DNA from: a virus
DNA: 64,000 nucleotides
Virus record (IMG/VR): IMGVR_UViG_3300044823_000365
Coordinates: 91,257 to 155,256 of that record
Direction: 5' to 3' (one strand)
The position numbers and the translations under genes are program-made. Shown piece by piece: positions 44,994 through 54,234 of this stretch. Within the stretch, counting starts at the first letter, position 1, and every line of letters begins with the position of its first letter. The notes below the pieces were generated by a model that saw only the letters and a list, made by a program, of their open reading frames with translations, searched no databases and had not been told where the DNA came from.

Positions 44994-47900
44994 TAACAAT
45001 TTTAGACTCGAATTCTTGGGCGGCCGAGTTGCGCACAGGCGGGGCTCAGTTCGTCGTCGTCACGTCCGTCTCCCCGCCGACCGAGACTATTTTCATCGTC
45101 TCGAACGTGCTTACGACCGGCCCGTATGCCGGGCAATTCAAAGTGCTCCGCAGCAACTCTGTCCCTCCCGATCCCGGCCCCGGCTCATCGTTCGCCGTCG
45201 TCGCTACCGGAAATCTGGGTGCTACAACCATCGATTTCGATCCCGTTGTCTGTTACGACAGCAGCACGGGGCTACTGCATATCGTCGGCACGATGGACGA
45301 TCCTTCGGCCAACCCGACTCTGACCGATCTGGTCAAGTTCACCTACGACACCACCTACCTTGGTCCGTATCCGTTGGACATCACTTCGTCGCGTGTCACA
45401 CTGGTGACCGCCAGCGACATTCAAACCGCCTACGACATTTGCATCTTGGACAGCGGGCACAAGCTCATAGCAGCGGTTGCCGACAATCCCTCGGGGGCCA
45501 TCAGCAATTCCCCTCCGATCCCCTCGGGGCAGAGCCTCATGGCATTCGAGCTTGACGGCAGCGACGCCTATGTTCCGAACAGCTTGGTAGTGCTGGCAAG
45601 CTCGCCGCCCCGATCAGGCAACACGGTTAGCGCCGTGTCCGTATTGTCGCCGGACGGCACAGACGTTGAACTCTATTACGAGTCGCACCCGAAGGTCTTC
45701 AACTTCGTGGACCAGCTTTTCAGTTTCTATGTGACCCACAGGACGGGTGCAACATGGGACGCCTCGCCGACTCCTTTGACACAGGCTGTTGGCCGTTACA
45801 CGGACGACCGCATGACCGTGCAATACAGTCATAGCAGCGGCAACCGGTACCTCAGCCAGATTTACTACACGCAGCTTAACCATCCCGAGGGACTGGTCGG
45901 GAACGCTCTCCTCGGCATACAGCCCTTTTCTTCTGGCTCATGGCTCTTCCATGCGACTCCGGGCACGGTCGCGGGCGGATCGATCGTGCAGGGCGATTTG
46001 GTGGAGTCTGTCCTGACATCGCCTTCAGGTCTGGAACTGAATTTCGTCTATCTCCTCCAGCCGTTCGACGCCCTTCCGCAGCAACCGGGGCTCCCGGCCG
46101 CCTATCCGTTCCGCGTGGGATTGGTCAACACAGCCGCCATGAGTTTCACCGACGTGCCAGGCTTCTACAACCGGCAGACGTTCACATGGCTGCGCAGCAC
46201 GAAATCGACTATGGACCTCGCCTCTCTTTGGGCCGTCGTGGGCGAACAGGAAGTCCTCACGGCCGCATCCGAGGTGCGGCTGATCCCGGCGACGGAGCCG
46301 TACGATTTCTTGGTGGCCCATGCTACAACGTTTTGGCAGGACGGCGGCGTCACGGACAACACCAACAACGTCTCCTACACGGAGGTTGTTCCTCCCCCCG
46401 CGAGGGGGCAGTATTCCGCCGAGCCGAACGGGCTCTACACGTTCAGCGCCTCGGACGCCAGCGTGGGAATCAAGGGGATCGACCTGACCGGGGGGCAACT
46501 CACGGTGACGGGCTCGAACATCGCCAACCTGCAAGTCGGCACGAAGGTCCTGTTCTCCGGGTTGACTCACTCACCGATTTATTTGAACGGGCAGATCGTG
46601 ACTGTGATCGGGACCGACATCGCCCGTTCCACCTTCACGGCGCTCTTCAGCCATGCGGACGATCCCGAGCATTCGGACACGGGGCTGGCCGGGAAGCCGC
46701 TCACCGTCGCCTATGACTACGTGAGCAGCATCGTGCCCATGTACCTCTCGGATTTCAACGTGCCCCCGGTGGCGGAGATATCGCCGATTCCTAGCGTGTC
46801 GCCGCCCACCAATGTGACGGTATACCGTGCGCAGCCACGGACATTTTCGGCTGCCGGATCGTATGACCGCGACAACGACCCGCTGGAATACATCTGGTCG
46901 GAGAACGACCTGGATGCTGCGGATATTACGTTGGTTCCCTCGGGCAGCACAGCTACCCTGACTGTCGTCCGCGCCGTTGGCGGCGGGCTACGCACCTTCA
47001 ATGTCGGCGTGGCGGTCGTAGACCTGTATCCCGACCTGATCACAGAGCGCCATCCCCCGATCCCGGTGACAAACATAGGGATCGCCTTGAATATCATCAC
47101 GGTCACGGCCAACACCGACCTAGCGCCGGGCGAGACGGTGATGCTGTATGGCACTGGCATCCCGTATGTGAACGACCTCGCATACACGGTAGTCGCTCCG
47201 GGTCCGACCTCCTTCACCGCCGCCCCGGTCGTCGGCATCATCGCCGATCTTTCGTCCACTCCAGTCACGGGCTGGATGATCCCCCAGTACCAGTATGCGG
47301 TCTCCACGGTCACGGTGCCTTTCAACGCCGCGCCGACGATCACCTTCCCATCGCCGCCATGGTATGCGACGAGTCCTCCGACCTATCTAAACGTTGATGT
47401 GCCGCGCAACATGACGATCTCGATCTCTCACCTTCCGGTGACCTCGCCCCCGGTTCCCAACCAGTTCCCCGTGGTGATCACCGGGGACAAGGATCAGGAC
47501 GACCTGACCACGTACCAATGGATACAGCTTTCCGGCACCAATGTCCTTCCCGGCACGGTGCAGCCCGGCCAGACGCAGATTATCGTCACGACGGAAGACC
47601 TCGTGTTCCATACCAACGGCGTCGATCTGAGCGGGGAATCCTTGGTGTTCCAGCTTACGGTGGACGACGGGGTCAACCCACCCGCGATCGCTACTTGCCA
47701 AGCCACTGTGGCGGGCTACGATTTCCTCATCGGGACGGACACCGAGCGGCTCTCGCGCTCCGTATGGGTGGAGCAGGACAAGATCACGAACATCGCTGTC
47801 GGCCCCACCTCCAACATCCTGACGGTCGTGGTTCCCAACACCTTTGTGGTCGGCCAGCAAGTCGCATTCTCGGGCCTAGCCATCGCAACGTTCCTCAACG

Positions 47901-49453
47901 GCCAGACGGTGACTGTTGACACCCTCATCGGCAGCGGCCCGGCCTACACGGGGTTCGAGGCGTATTTTTCCTATCCGAATCAGGCTTCCACTGCGGACAC
48001 CGGATTCGCTACCGCCGCGGGCCGCGTCTCGCAGCGGAACACGGCGCTCGCCTGGGCACCGCTTGACGAATCCGTGCTCTACACCGATCTCCGGACGGTC
48101 AAGCGCCTGTCCGTGACGGACGGCACGAACCGCTACATCGCGATCTCGCCCTACTCGGTCCTAGTGTATGGCGTGTTCGGCGGGATTCCCCCGATGACCG
48201 TATTGCTCCGCAGGCTCTTCACCCCGCTGGCAACCGCCATAATCGATGCGGTGCACACCGAGGACGACTACACTCTGGTGCTGGACAACGTGCCGGGCGA
48301 TCAGCACATCTACCGCTACACGACCGCCCCGCTGATCAACACGGACAATCCCGACACGACACTTGACCTGCGTAACCTGTCCTCGATGCAGTTCGACAGC
48401 ATCTTCTCCACGACCAGCCACGGGAACGTCCGGATACTGGCTCTGTCCGGCCCCGATGGCTGCCTGCTGGTCCAAGTCGCCAATGACACGCTGGCGGTGC
48501 AGGGCACCTTGGCCCTGACTACCGCCTCGAACCTCGTCGCCGGAGCGGACAACGTGCAGTTCGTGCGCCTGTCCAACGTGGAGAGCCTGAAATCAGGCAA
48601 GGTCTTGATCGGCACCATCGACGGCAGCGGCGGCAAGACCTACGAGACCCTGATCGACCTGCAATACGGGCAGATCATCGGCACGTGGGACGCCAGCAAG
48701 CTGAAGAACCAGTTCGTGAACACTGGCGAAATCCTGTTCGAGCCCGACTCCACGTATTCCGGCCGCCCGGTTTCTCCGGTGCTGCTGAATATACCGCCTC
48801 CGAGCGGCGGCAAACTGACCCTCGCATGGGTGCAGCAGCGTCCCGACCTTGTCTCCGGGTACAGCGTGGAATACGCCGTGCGCCCGACGGCCAGCTTCAC
48901 CTTGGGGATCGGCAAGCAGTACACGGCGTCGAATTATGGCTCGGATGTCGGAGTCACGGAGAGCGTCCCGATTACCCGGATTCAGGTTAACGGCGGCACC
49001 CTGACGGTTACCTGCAATAACAGCTACGCGACAGGAACGCCTGTCACGCTGAACGGCTTGGCGAACGCCGCCTTCCTCAACGGCCTGCCGCCGTTCATTG
49101 TGCTCGGGTCCACGGGCACGGCGTTCACTGCCGCCTACGCCCATACGAATTACGGCCCGACATCCGACTTGGGCACATCTACTCAGGCGCTTGTCCAGAC
49201 GAGCGCCATGAGCCCGCTGGTGAACCAGTACATGGTGGACGTGACCGGACTGTATACATTCAACGCGGCGCAGGTGGGCAACACCCTAACGGTCTCGTTC
49301 CAGTCCCCGTTCGCCGCCCTGCAACAGGTCAATTCCGGAGCCATCCAAAAGGTGGCATTCTCCATCGCATCGGGAAGCTACGCGTTCGAGATTCAGGCGC
49401 TCTCGAACGACGGGGCCTCCGGCTTTTCCAACGTCCAGATAATTTCCTTTTAG
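44990..49453 (+). CDS. Large virion protein with PKD-type and repeated beta domains
   Basis: 1487 aa, GTG start overlapping the preceding stop. A PKD-like domain is near residues 585-690 (PRTFSAAGSYDRDNDPLEYIW). Four copies of a beta module (LTVxxxN...GxxVxFSGL...FLNGxxVTV...FTAxFSH) lie near 495-580, 700-760, 940-1010 and 1330-1400. No signal peptide. Likely a tail fibre, baseplate or neck-associated structural protein; exact place unknown. Confidence 0.7.
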   Translation: MITILDSNSWAAELRTGGAQFVVVTSVSPPTETIFIVSNVLTTGPYAGQFKVLRSNSVPPDPGPGSSFAVVATGNLGATTIDFDPVVCYDSSTGLLHIVGTMDDPSANPTLTDLVKFTYDTTYLGPYPLDITSSRVTLVTASDIQTAYDICILDSGHKLIAAVADNPSGAISNSPPIPSGQSLMAFELDGSDAYVPNSLVVLASSPPRSGNTVSAVSVLSPDGTDVELYYESHPKVFNFVDQLFSFYVTHRTGATWDASPTPLTQAVGRYTDDRMTVQYSHSSGNRYLSQIYYTQLNHPEGLVGNALLGIQPFSSGSWLFHATPGTVAGGSIVQGDLVESVLTSPSGLELNFVYLLQPFDALPQQPGLPAAYPFRVGLVNTAAMSFTDVPGFYNRQTFTWLRSTKSTMDLASLWAVVGEQEVLTAASEVRLIPATEPYDFLVAHATTFWQDGGVTDNTNNVSYTEVVPPPARGQYSAEPNGLYTFSASDASVGIKGIDLTGGQLTVTGSNIANLQVGTKVLFSGLTHSPIYLNGQIVTVIGTDIARSTFTALFSHADDPEHSDTGLAGKPLTVAYDYVSSIVPMYLSDFNVPPVAEISPIPSVSPPTNVTVYRAQPRTFSAAGSYDRDNDPLEYIWSENDLDAADITLVPSGSTATLTVVRAVGGGLRTFNVGVAVVDLYPDLITERHPPIPVTNIGIALNIITVTANTDLAPGETVMLYGTGIPYVNDLAYTVVAPGPTSFTAAPVVGIIADLSSTPVTGWMIPQYQYAVSTVTVPFNAAPTITFPSPPWYATSPPTYLNVDVPRNMTISISHLPVTSPPVPNQFPVVITGDKDQDDLTTYQWIQLSGTNVLPGTVQPGQTQIIVTTEDLVFHTNGVDLSGESLVFQLTVDDGVNPPAIATCQATVAGYDFLIGTDTERLSRSVWVEQDKITNIAVGPTSNILTVVVPNTFVVGQQVAFSGLAIATFLNGQTVTVDTLIGSGPAYTGFEAYFSYPNQASTADTGFATAAGRVSQRNTALAWAPLDESVLYTDLRTVKRLSVTDGTNRYIAISPYSVLVYGVFGGIPPMTVLLRRLFTPLATAIIDAVHTEDDYTLVLDNVPGDQHIYRYTTAPLINTDNPDTTLDLRNLSSMQFDSIFSTTSHGNVRILALSGPDGCLLVQVANDTLAVQGTLALTTASNLVAGADNVQFVRLSNVESLKSGKVLIGTIDGSGGKTYETLIDLQYGQIIGTWDASKLKNQFVNTGEILFEPDSTYSGRPVSPVLLNIPPPSGGKLTLAWVQQRPDLVSGYSVEYAVRPTASFTLGIGKQYTASNYGSDVGVTESVPITRIQVNGGTLTVTCNNSYATGTPVTLNGLANAAFLNGLPPFIVLGSTGTAFTAAYAHTNYGPTSDLGTSTQALVQTSAMSPLVNQYMVDVTGLYTFNAAQVGNTLTVSFQSPFAALQQVNSGAIQKVAFSIASGSYAFEIQALSNDGASGFSNVQIISF

Positions 49454-49455
49454 CC

Positions 49456-49462
49456 AGTATTG
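49456..49462 (+). promoter_or_regulatory. AGTATTG promoter-like element, leaderless spacing
   Basis: AGTATTG 6 nt before the ATG at 49469. Confidence 0.5.
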
Positions 49463-49468
49463 AAGAGT

Positions 49469-50491
49469 ATGGCGATACTCGTCCCCAAAGCAGACCTGCT
49501 CCAGCCGCTCAAGGCCCTGGCGGCGTTCGACCCCAAGGGGTCGCCCTACATCGGCGTGCAGCTTGGCGACGCCCCGCAATTCTACCGCTCCAGCGCCAAC
49601 GGCTTCATCCAAACCAAGAATTTCGGCTCCGGAAAGACCACCTACGTCTCCCTGTCCAACCTCATCGACTGCCTGAGGAACCTGCCCGAGGATGCCGTGC
49701 AGCTTGGCATCGACCGTAGCGGCATCCTGCGCATCTACGGCACGTCCAGCGACGTGTTCGAGAGCGAGACCCACGTCCATACGGTTTCCGAGGGGCAGGC
49801 GGGCTCCAAAAGGCACGACATCGGCGAGACGCGGTTCGACGTGGACAGGAACGCCTTTTCAAGGATCAACGCCAAGGCGTTCAAGACGGTGACCCCGCCC
49901 GTCCTCGTCAAGGGAAGGCTGATGCTGGCGACCGACGCCGGAGCGACCGTGATGTGGGACGGGCCGGAATCCATCCAAAAGCTCCCCGATTTGTACCCCC
50001 GCGAGAGCTTTCTCCGCATGGTCAGCGGCGATGTCGAGGTCCGGCGGATCACCATCACCGCCAACGGATACTGGGGGGCCGAGATCGAGGACATGGTCGC
50101 CTACACCAAGGGGCATGGCATCGGGCGGCAGATATTCGACAATTATGCCGCATCGGGCACGGAGATCGCCAGACTGCCCGCCCAGCGCCTTGTGGTGGGT
50201 CTGGACGCAGCCGTGGGGCTGCTGGAGCCCATGGAGCGGGTAGAGGTCGATCCTAAGCTGGGAATCCTCGCTACTGGACGGTTTGGAGACAACCGAAACT
50301 CTTTAGGGGAGACCGGGGACTGGCCACGGTTTGCCATGCTTGCCAAAACCGCTAAGGTAATATCTGAGGCTCTAAGCCAAGCGGTCGAGGATGAAGCCAT
50401 ACTGTATTCCATCGCTCCGACACCGGGCGGCTCCACCTTGCTCAGGCTGAAGCGTGGCCCGTTTGAAATCAATTTCCGGGCCTATAGTTAG
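49469..50491 (+). CDS. Sliding-clamp-like protein
   Basis: 340 aa. Pattern of beta/PCNA-type clamps: N-terminal helix LLQPLKALAAFDP, alternating strands such as QFYRSSANGFIQTKNFGSG and LGIDRSGILRIYG, a second module from about residue 110 (NAFSRINAKAFKTVTPP) and a third from about 215 (RLVVGLDAAVGLLEPMERV). Family length fits. With a DnaX-like loader at 60116 and PolA at 36115, a processivity clamp is expected. ATG chosen by the promoter 6 nt upstream; TTG 49460 is also in frame. Confidence 0.6.
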   Translation: MAILVPKADLLQPLKALAAFDPKGSPYIGVQLGDAPQFYRSSANGFIQTKNFGSGKTTYVSLSNLIDCLRNLPEDAVQLGIDRSGILRIYGTSSDVFESETHVHTVSEGQAGSKRHDIGETRFDVDRNAFSRINAKAFKTVTPPVLVKGRLMLATDAGATVMWDGPESIQKLPDLYPRESFLRMVSGDVEVRRITITANGYWGAEIEDMVAYTKGHGIGRQIFDNYAASGTEIARLPAQRLVVGLDAAVGLLEPMERVEVDPKLGILATGRFGDNRNSLGETGDWPRFAMLAKTAKVISEALSQAVEDEAILYSIAPTPGGSTLLRLKRGPFEINFRAYS

Positions 50492-50492
50492 A

Positions 50493-50612
50493 ATGCTGAT
50501 CTCTACGAAACCTGAGTTTTTGTACGGCTACAAAGACTTTGCCACCGGCAAATATCTTCGTTGGCACATCAAGCGCAACATTGTCAATCCCAGTTGTCCA
50601 TTATGCGGTTGA
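50493..50612 (+). CDS. Mini-ORF carrying a homing-endonuclease tail motif (39 aa)
   Basis: It contains FATGKYLRWHIKRNIVNPSC, the HxxWHxxRxxxNPxC tail of phage HNH proteins, with CPLCG at the end. The start is 1 nt after the clamp stop. It is either a relic of a homing gene or a tiny zinc protein. Confidence 0.5.
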   Translation: MLISTKPEFLYGYKDFATGKYLRWHIKRNIVNPSCPLCG

Positions 50613-50624
50613 TTCCGCAAATAC

Positions 50625-50631
50625 AGTATTA
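50625..50631 (+). promoter_or_regulatory. AGTATTA promoter-like element
   Basis: AGTATTA 16 nt before the ATG at 50648, with SD gaggtg between. Confidence 0.5.
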
Positions 50632-50647
50632 AACTCTGAGGTGCATT

Positions 50648-50932
50648 ATGAGCAAAGATGAAGCAAGATTGGGCCTCCCGTTTGATAAATTGAACGAGGA
50701 AGTCCAAGAAGCCGCCCCCCAAAAGCGGAAATATACCAGAAAGCCCAAGCCAGCGATGACGCCCGTTACTACAGTCCGCAAGCACAAGGTCGAGAACGTC
50801 AATCGCAATGGTCTGGCACAGGCGCTTGACGCCTATGCCGCCGAGGGCCGGGTGGTGATCGCCTTGAACATCAGCCGGGACATAGGCGGTTGTTATGAAT
50901 GCGTATCCTTCAAAAACGAACCTGTAAACTAG
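50648..50932 (+). CDS. Hypothetical basic protein (94 aa)
   Basis: Residues 25-50 are Lys/Arg/Pro-rich (KRKYTRKPKPAMTP). The C-terminal part reads AYAAEGRVVIALNISRDIGG then CYEC. No family known. Confidence 0.6.
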   Translation: MSKDEARLGLPFDKLNEEVQEAAPQKRKYTRKPKPAMTPVTTVRKHKVENVNRNGLAQALDAYAAEGRVVIALNISRDIGGCYECVSFKNEPVN

Positions 50933-50935
50933 TTT

Positions 50936-51601
50936 ATGCCGATTCGACTGGGGAAAACTTGTCGTTACGGCCGACATCCCAACACTCCCGAAAACAGAAT
51001 TAAAGAGGGTGGGGGAACTCGTTGTCGTTTGTGTAGAATCGATGCTGACAAACGTAGGCTGCCCAAGAAACGACAGCGACGAACATCTTCTACAAAAGCC
51101 ATAACTTATGCCAGACAATACTACGCTGACAACAGAAAACACATTCAAGAGCAGCAACGGGAGAGACAAAATCAAACAAGAGAAAAAGTTCTGCAAATCT
51201 TGGGCGGACGTTGTTCAAGTTCGTATTGTCGCTGGGTAAACGAGGATGGAACTTTTGGATGTTCTAATCTTGAAATGCTGCACATTGATCATGTATTTGG
51301 TGGAGGAAACGTTGAACGCAAGCAGGGATACACCGCAATGATTCGTAAAATTTTGAATCTAGGCACTGAGGCTAAAAAACAATATCAATTGCTTTGTGCC
51401 AACTGTAATTGGTGGAAAAGACAACACTACCATGAGTTCAAATCTTGGAATTTAGGCGACAATCGAGGAAAAAGTTCTCACCTTGATACTCGTTGGGCAT
51501 CAAAAAATGGTATTAATAGGAGAGTCCCCCTGAGGGAACTCAAATCTCACATTGCGGATGGGTGGCAAGCTGGACGCGCTTCGGTGAAAGCCGGAATCTA
51601 A
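50936..51601 (+). CDS. HNH homing endonuclease
   Basis: 221 aa. Zinc knuckle CRLCRID, then helices rich in Arg/Gln, and the nuclease CSSSYC...LEMLHIDHVFGGGN and YQLLCANCNWWKR. Its stop overlaps the start of the Rad50 C-half (TAATG). AT-rich relative to the next gene. It lies exactly before the second half of Rad50. Confidence 0.85.
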   Translation: MPIRLGKTCRYGRHPNTPENRIKEGGGTRCRLCRIDADKRRLPKKRQRRTSSTKAITYARQYYADNRKHIQEQQRERQNQTREKVLQILGGRCSSSYCRWVNEDGTFGCSNLEMLHIDHVFGGGNVERKQGYTAMIRKILNLGTEAKKQYQLLCANCNWWKRQHYHEFKSWNLGDNRGKSSHLDTRWASKNGINRRVPLRELKSHIADGWQAGRASVKAGI

Positions 51602-52374
51602 TGGACACATTACTCACAACTCGATTGGGCCGCATGCATATGGGCGTATCGGCCATCGACCAGCAGCTTGAGTACGAGGCCGCCGTCATCGCCCGGCATA
51701 CCGCCCGGATTAGCCAACTCGAAGAAGAGAAGTCCATGCTGGTAAAATGCGTCGGCACCATTGACCGCTGCATCCAGATCGTGAGCGCGAACGGCATCGG
51801 CAAGATCGAGGGCATGGTCACGGACGGGCTCCAGCGGGTGTTCAACAACGACCACATCGGGCTGGTGGTCGAAAAGAAGGAAAGCGCCCGAGGCAACAGC
51901 TACCGCATCCTCGTCAAGAGGGGCGACACCATAGGCAACCCCATGGACTCGTTCGGGGGCGGCATCCAGAACGTTGTGTCGTTTTTGCTCCGCGTGATTT
52001 TGATCAAGAGATTCAAACTTGCTCCTTTCCTTTGTCTGGACGAACAATTCTCGAACGTGTCGCCCGAGTACCAGCCGCGGATCGCCCAACTGCTGAAGAC
52101 CTTGGCGGGGCTGGGATTCACGATCTTCGCCGTGAGCCACCAAGCGGCGATCACCGGGGGCGCGGACGCGGTATACGAATTGACCGTGCATTGCCCGAAA
52201 TGCGGATACGACATAACGCCGCAATACCCGTACACCGAGCCTGCCCCGAAGACCTGCCCCGGCTGCCAAACGGAACGGAAGAGCGATGCGGTCCCCCGCC
52301 TCCGCAAAGTCGAGGGACTGAAGCTGGAGGAACTTTACGGTGAAAGACCCCCTGCTGGCGCTAGTCAGCCTTAA
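51601..52374 (+). CDS. sbcC: Rad50/SbcC C-terminal half
   Basis: 257 aa. A descending helix (residues 15-55), the ABC signature region DSFGGGIQNVVSFLLRV (about 119), Walker B LAPFLCLDEQFSNVS with D-loop (about 142), and the H-loop FAVSHQ (about 178). A zinc ribbon follows (CPKCG...CPGC). It lacks Walker A and the hook, which are in the 7029 gene. The two chains should assemble into one ATPase with Mre11. Confidence 0.8.
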   Translation: MDTLLTTRLGRMHMGVSAIDQQLEYEAAVIARHTARISQLEEEKSMLVKCVGTIDRCIQIVSANGIGKIEGMVTDGLQRVFNNDHIGLVVEKKESARGNSYRILVKRGDTIGNPMDSFGGGIQNVVSFLLRVILIKRFKLAPFLCLDEQFSNVSPEYQPRIAQLLKTLAGLGFTIFAVSHQAAITGGADAVYELTVHCPKCGYDITPQYPYTEPAPKTCPGCQTERKSDAVPRLRKVEGLKLEELYGERPPAGASQP

Positions 52375-53941
52375 GCCATTGGAAGAGATCATCGCGGCTG
52401 CCAAGGAAACCATCCACAGGCACAGGCGCAGGTTTTTGCAACACAACCTCAGGCCATGCCCCGCCAACTGTTTTGCCTATGAAACTCCCGTTTTGATTAG
52501 AGATAGGGGGTTTGTTCCCATCGGAGCCAATGTAGGCAAAGCGATTTTGTTAGGATCAAATGGGAGTTGGATAAGCGGTGAAATACAAAATTTCGGTAAG
52601 CAATACTTGATGGGCGTAGAGTTGATGTACGGTCGTGGGCATACTAAGGTCAATTTTAACGCTACTCCAGACCATCGCTGGAAATTAACAGATGGATCAG
52701 AACGTACAACCCTTGAACTTCAACAAGGCGACACAGTCCCCTTTATACGTTATCAGCGCAAAGAAGTCTATGACTCAGTAGATTATCTGCTCGGAGTACG
52801 CCACGGTTTGATATATGGCGACGGAACAGCAACTTGGGTACCCGGAAGACGAAGCCGGGGGGCTATTCATGCGTGTAAGCGCATAGAGGGGTACTGTATT
52901 CGATTGTGCCGGGATGCTGAGGAATTATTGCCCTATTTCGACGGCTATTCGGTTGCCTATCCCGCATCTTTTGGGGGTGATCCGGTTGTTCGTCTTTATG
53001 ATAGTTTTGCAGCAACCCATGAGCTTAAACGGCTTCCTTCTACGAATGAGACGGAGGACTACCTTGTGGGGTTTTTTAGGGGTTGGATAGCAGCAGACGG
53101 TACGGCTAGTCACGCTAATCGCGCAGCCCCATCAATTTGCTGCGGCTCCGAAGAGGAGACTTGGCTGCGACAAATTATGCCCAATTTCGGGTACTATTTT
53201 ATGGTTAGTTCTCCTCTTCCAGAAAGGACCAATTTTGGCAAACGCAATAAAGACTCTCGTAATCTTCCGTTGTTTAGGCCTTCTTTAACAGAGAGAGACT
53301 TTCTTATAAAACGAAAACGCCGTGGTTTTATGGGGTCTTCTTTTGAGATCAAATTGCAGGTATACTCTATCGTTGAAACCAATAGGCTAGAAGAGACCTT
53401 TTGTGCGGTAGTTCCCAGCACTGAAGATTTTGTTATCGATAAGGGCGTTCTTACGGGGAATTGTCAAAAAGCTGATATGGTCGGGCACAAGGTCGTGGGA
53501 TGCTCCGGTTGCGGGAGCCCCAACTCCGACAAATGCCTCAAGGAATCCAAGTTCGAACCGATCCTCACCAAGGACGAGCTTGCCCGGCAGTTCGCCGATC
53601 AGTTGCGGAATCCGGAGGTCTTGCTTCGGGAGTACAGAGATATTATAGTTTTCTTATGGGTGCTTGGAGCATTTGACAAACAAAAACGGACGGTGGACGA
53701 GCACATCGTCAGCAAGGTGGAACAACGTGAGGACAAAGCTAGGAAAATGGCTGTCGGTCGGGCTGGTGGCGGCGATAATCCTGATAGCGCTCTTGATGTA
53801 CGTGAACCGCAGTCAGGATCAAACGATCCGGCAACAGGTAGCGGAACTTCAAGCCCAGCTTCAGACGATGACAAACGCCCAGCGGCAGACAATGTCGTGC
53901 CGCGCCGAGTTGCATCGCAATCGGCACCTGGAACAAGGTAA
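52340..53941 (+). CDS. Zinc-binding protein interrupted by an intein
   Basis: 533 aa before splicing, GTG start overlapping the preceding gene. The N-extein ends RPCPAN and the C-extein begins CQKADMVGHKVVGCSGCGSP, so splicing creates a Cys-rich site. The next part (NPEVLLREYRDIIVFLWVLGAFD) is helical. From about residue 470 the frame is low-complexity and overlaps a membrane-protein frame (53727-53945), so the true C-terminus is uncertain. Function unknown. Confidence 0.65.
   Translation: MKDPLLALVSLKPLEEIIAAAKETIHRHRRRFLQHNLRPCPANCFAYETPVLIRDRGFVPIGANVGKAILLGSNGSWISGEIQNFGKQYLMGVELMYGRGHTKVNFNATPDHRWKLTDGSERTTLELQQGDTVPFIRYQRKEVYDSVDYLLGVRHGLIYGDGTATWVPGRRSRGAIHACKRIEGYCIRLCRDAEELLPYFDGYSVAYPASFGGDPVVRLYDSFAATHELKRLPSTNETEDYLVGFFRGWIAADGTASHANRAAPSICCGSEEETWLRQIMPNFGYYFMVSSPLPERTNFGKRNKDSRNLPLFRPSLTERDFLIKRKRRGFMGSSFEIKLQVYSIVETNRLEETFCAVVPSTEDFVIDKGVLTGNCQKADMVGHKVVGCSGCGSPNSDKCLKESKFEPILTKDELARQFADQLRNPEVLLREYRDIIVFLWVLGAFDKQKRTVDEHIVSKVEQREDKARKMAVGRAGGGDNPDSALDVREPQSGSNDPATGSGTSSPASDDDKRPAADNVVPRRVASQSAPGTR
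52469..53461 (+). other. Intein with LAGLIDADG endonuclease (331 codons)
   Basis: Cys start (CFAYETPVL), block B ATPDHRWKL, DOD motifs GLIYGDGTA and FFRGWIAADGTAS, ending VLTGN with Cys +1. The penultimate residue is Gly, not His, which occurs in some active inteins but may slow splicing. Confidence 0.85.
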
Positions 53942-53945
53942 ATAA
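53727..53945 (+). CDS. Small membrane protein with coiled coil, embedded out of frame
   Basis: 72 aa from GTG 53727 (SD ggtgg). LSVGLVAAIILIALLMYV is a membrane helix, then QTIRQQVAELQAQLQTM a coiled coil. This TM-plus-coiled-coil form resembles inner-membrane spanins (Rz). It lies inside the 3' end of the intein-bearing gene in another frame, and both end within 4 nt. Confidence 0.55.
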   Translation: MRTKLGKWLSVGLVAAIILIALLMYVNRSQDQTIRQQVAELQAQLQTMTNAQRQTMSCRAELHRNRHLEQGK

Positions 53946-53980
53946 CTTCTCTCTGATTTCCCTGTAAAACCGCAAAATCG

Positions 53981-53987
53981 AGTATTA
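53981..53987 (+). promoter_or_regulatory. AGTATTA promoter-like element, leaderless spacing
   Basis: AGTATTA 6 nt before the ATG at 53994. Confidence 0.5.
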
Positions 53988-53993
53988 CCCGCT

Positions 53994-54218
53994 ATGGGTG
54001 TGCGAATCATAGCGGGCTACAAGGCCTTCAGGATTGACGAGAAGGGGCGGCTGCGTTTCCTGTTCCACGCGCACAAGGGATCGAGCATCGTTCCCTTGGA
54101 CGAATGGATCACGGCGAAGCGCCGATGGGGGCGGGAGGCCAAGGGCAGGAAATACCGCGTGGCATTCCACTTCCTGCGGCTGGTCGAGAAAGTCCGATAC
54201 GAGGGGTCTCGGGCATAA
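53994..54218 (+). CDS. Small hypothetical protein (74 aa)
   Basis: Begins MGVRIIAGYKAFRIDEKGRL; Lys/Arg-rich. Single-gene unit between two AGTATTA elements. Unknown. Confidence 0.65.
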   Translation: MGVRIIAGYKAFRIDEKGRLRFLFHAHKGSSIVPLDEWITAKRRWGREAKGRKYRVAFHFLRLVEKVRYEGSRA

Positions 54219-54221
54219 AGG

Positions 54222-54228
54222 AGTATTA
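54222..54228 (+). promoter_or_regulatory. AGTATTA promoter-like element, leaderless spacing
   Basis: AGTATTA 6 nt before the ATG at 54235. Together with the copy at 53981 it gives this small gene and its neighbour separate promoters. Confidence 0.5.
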
Positions 54229-54234
54229 ATTGTC

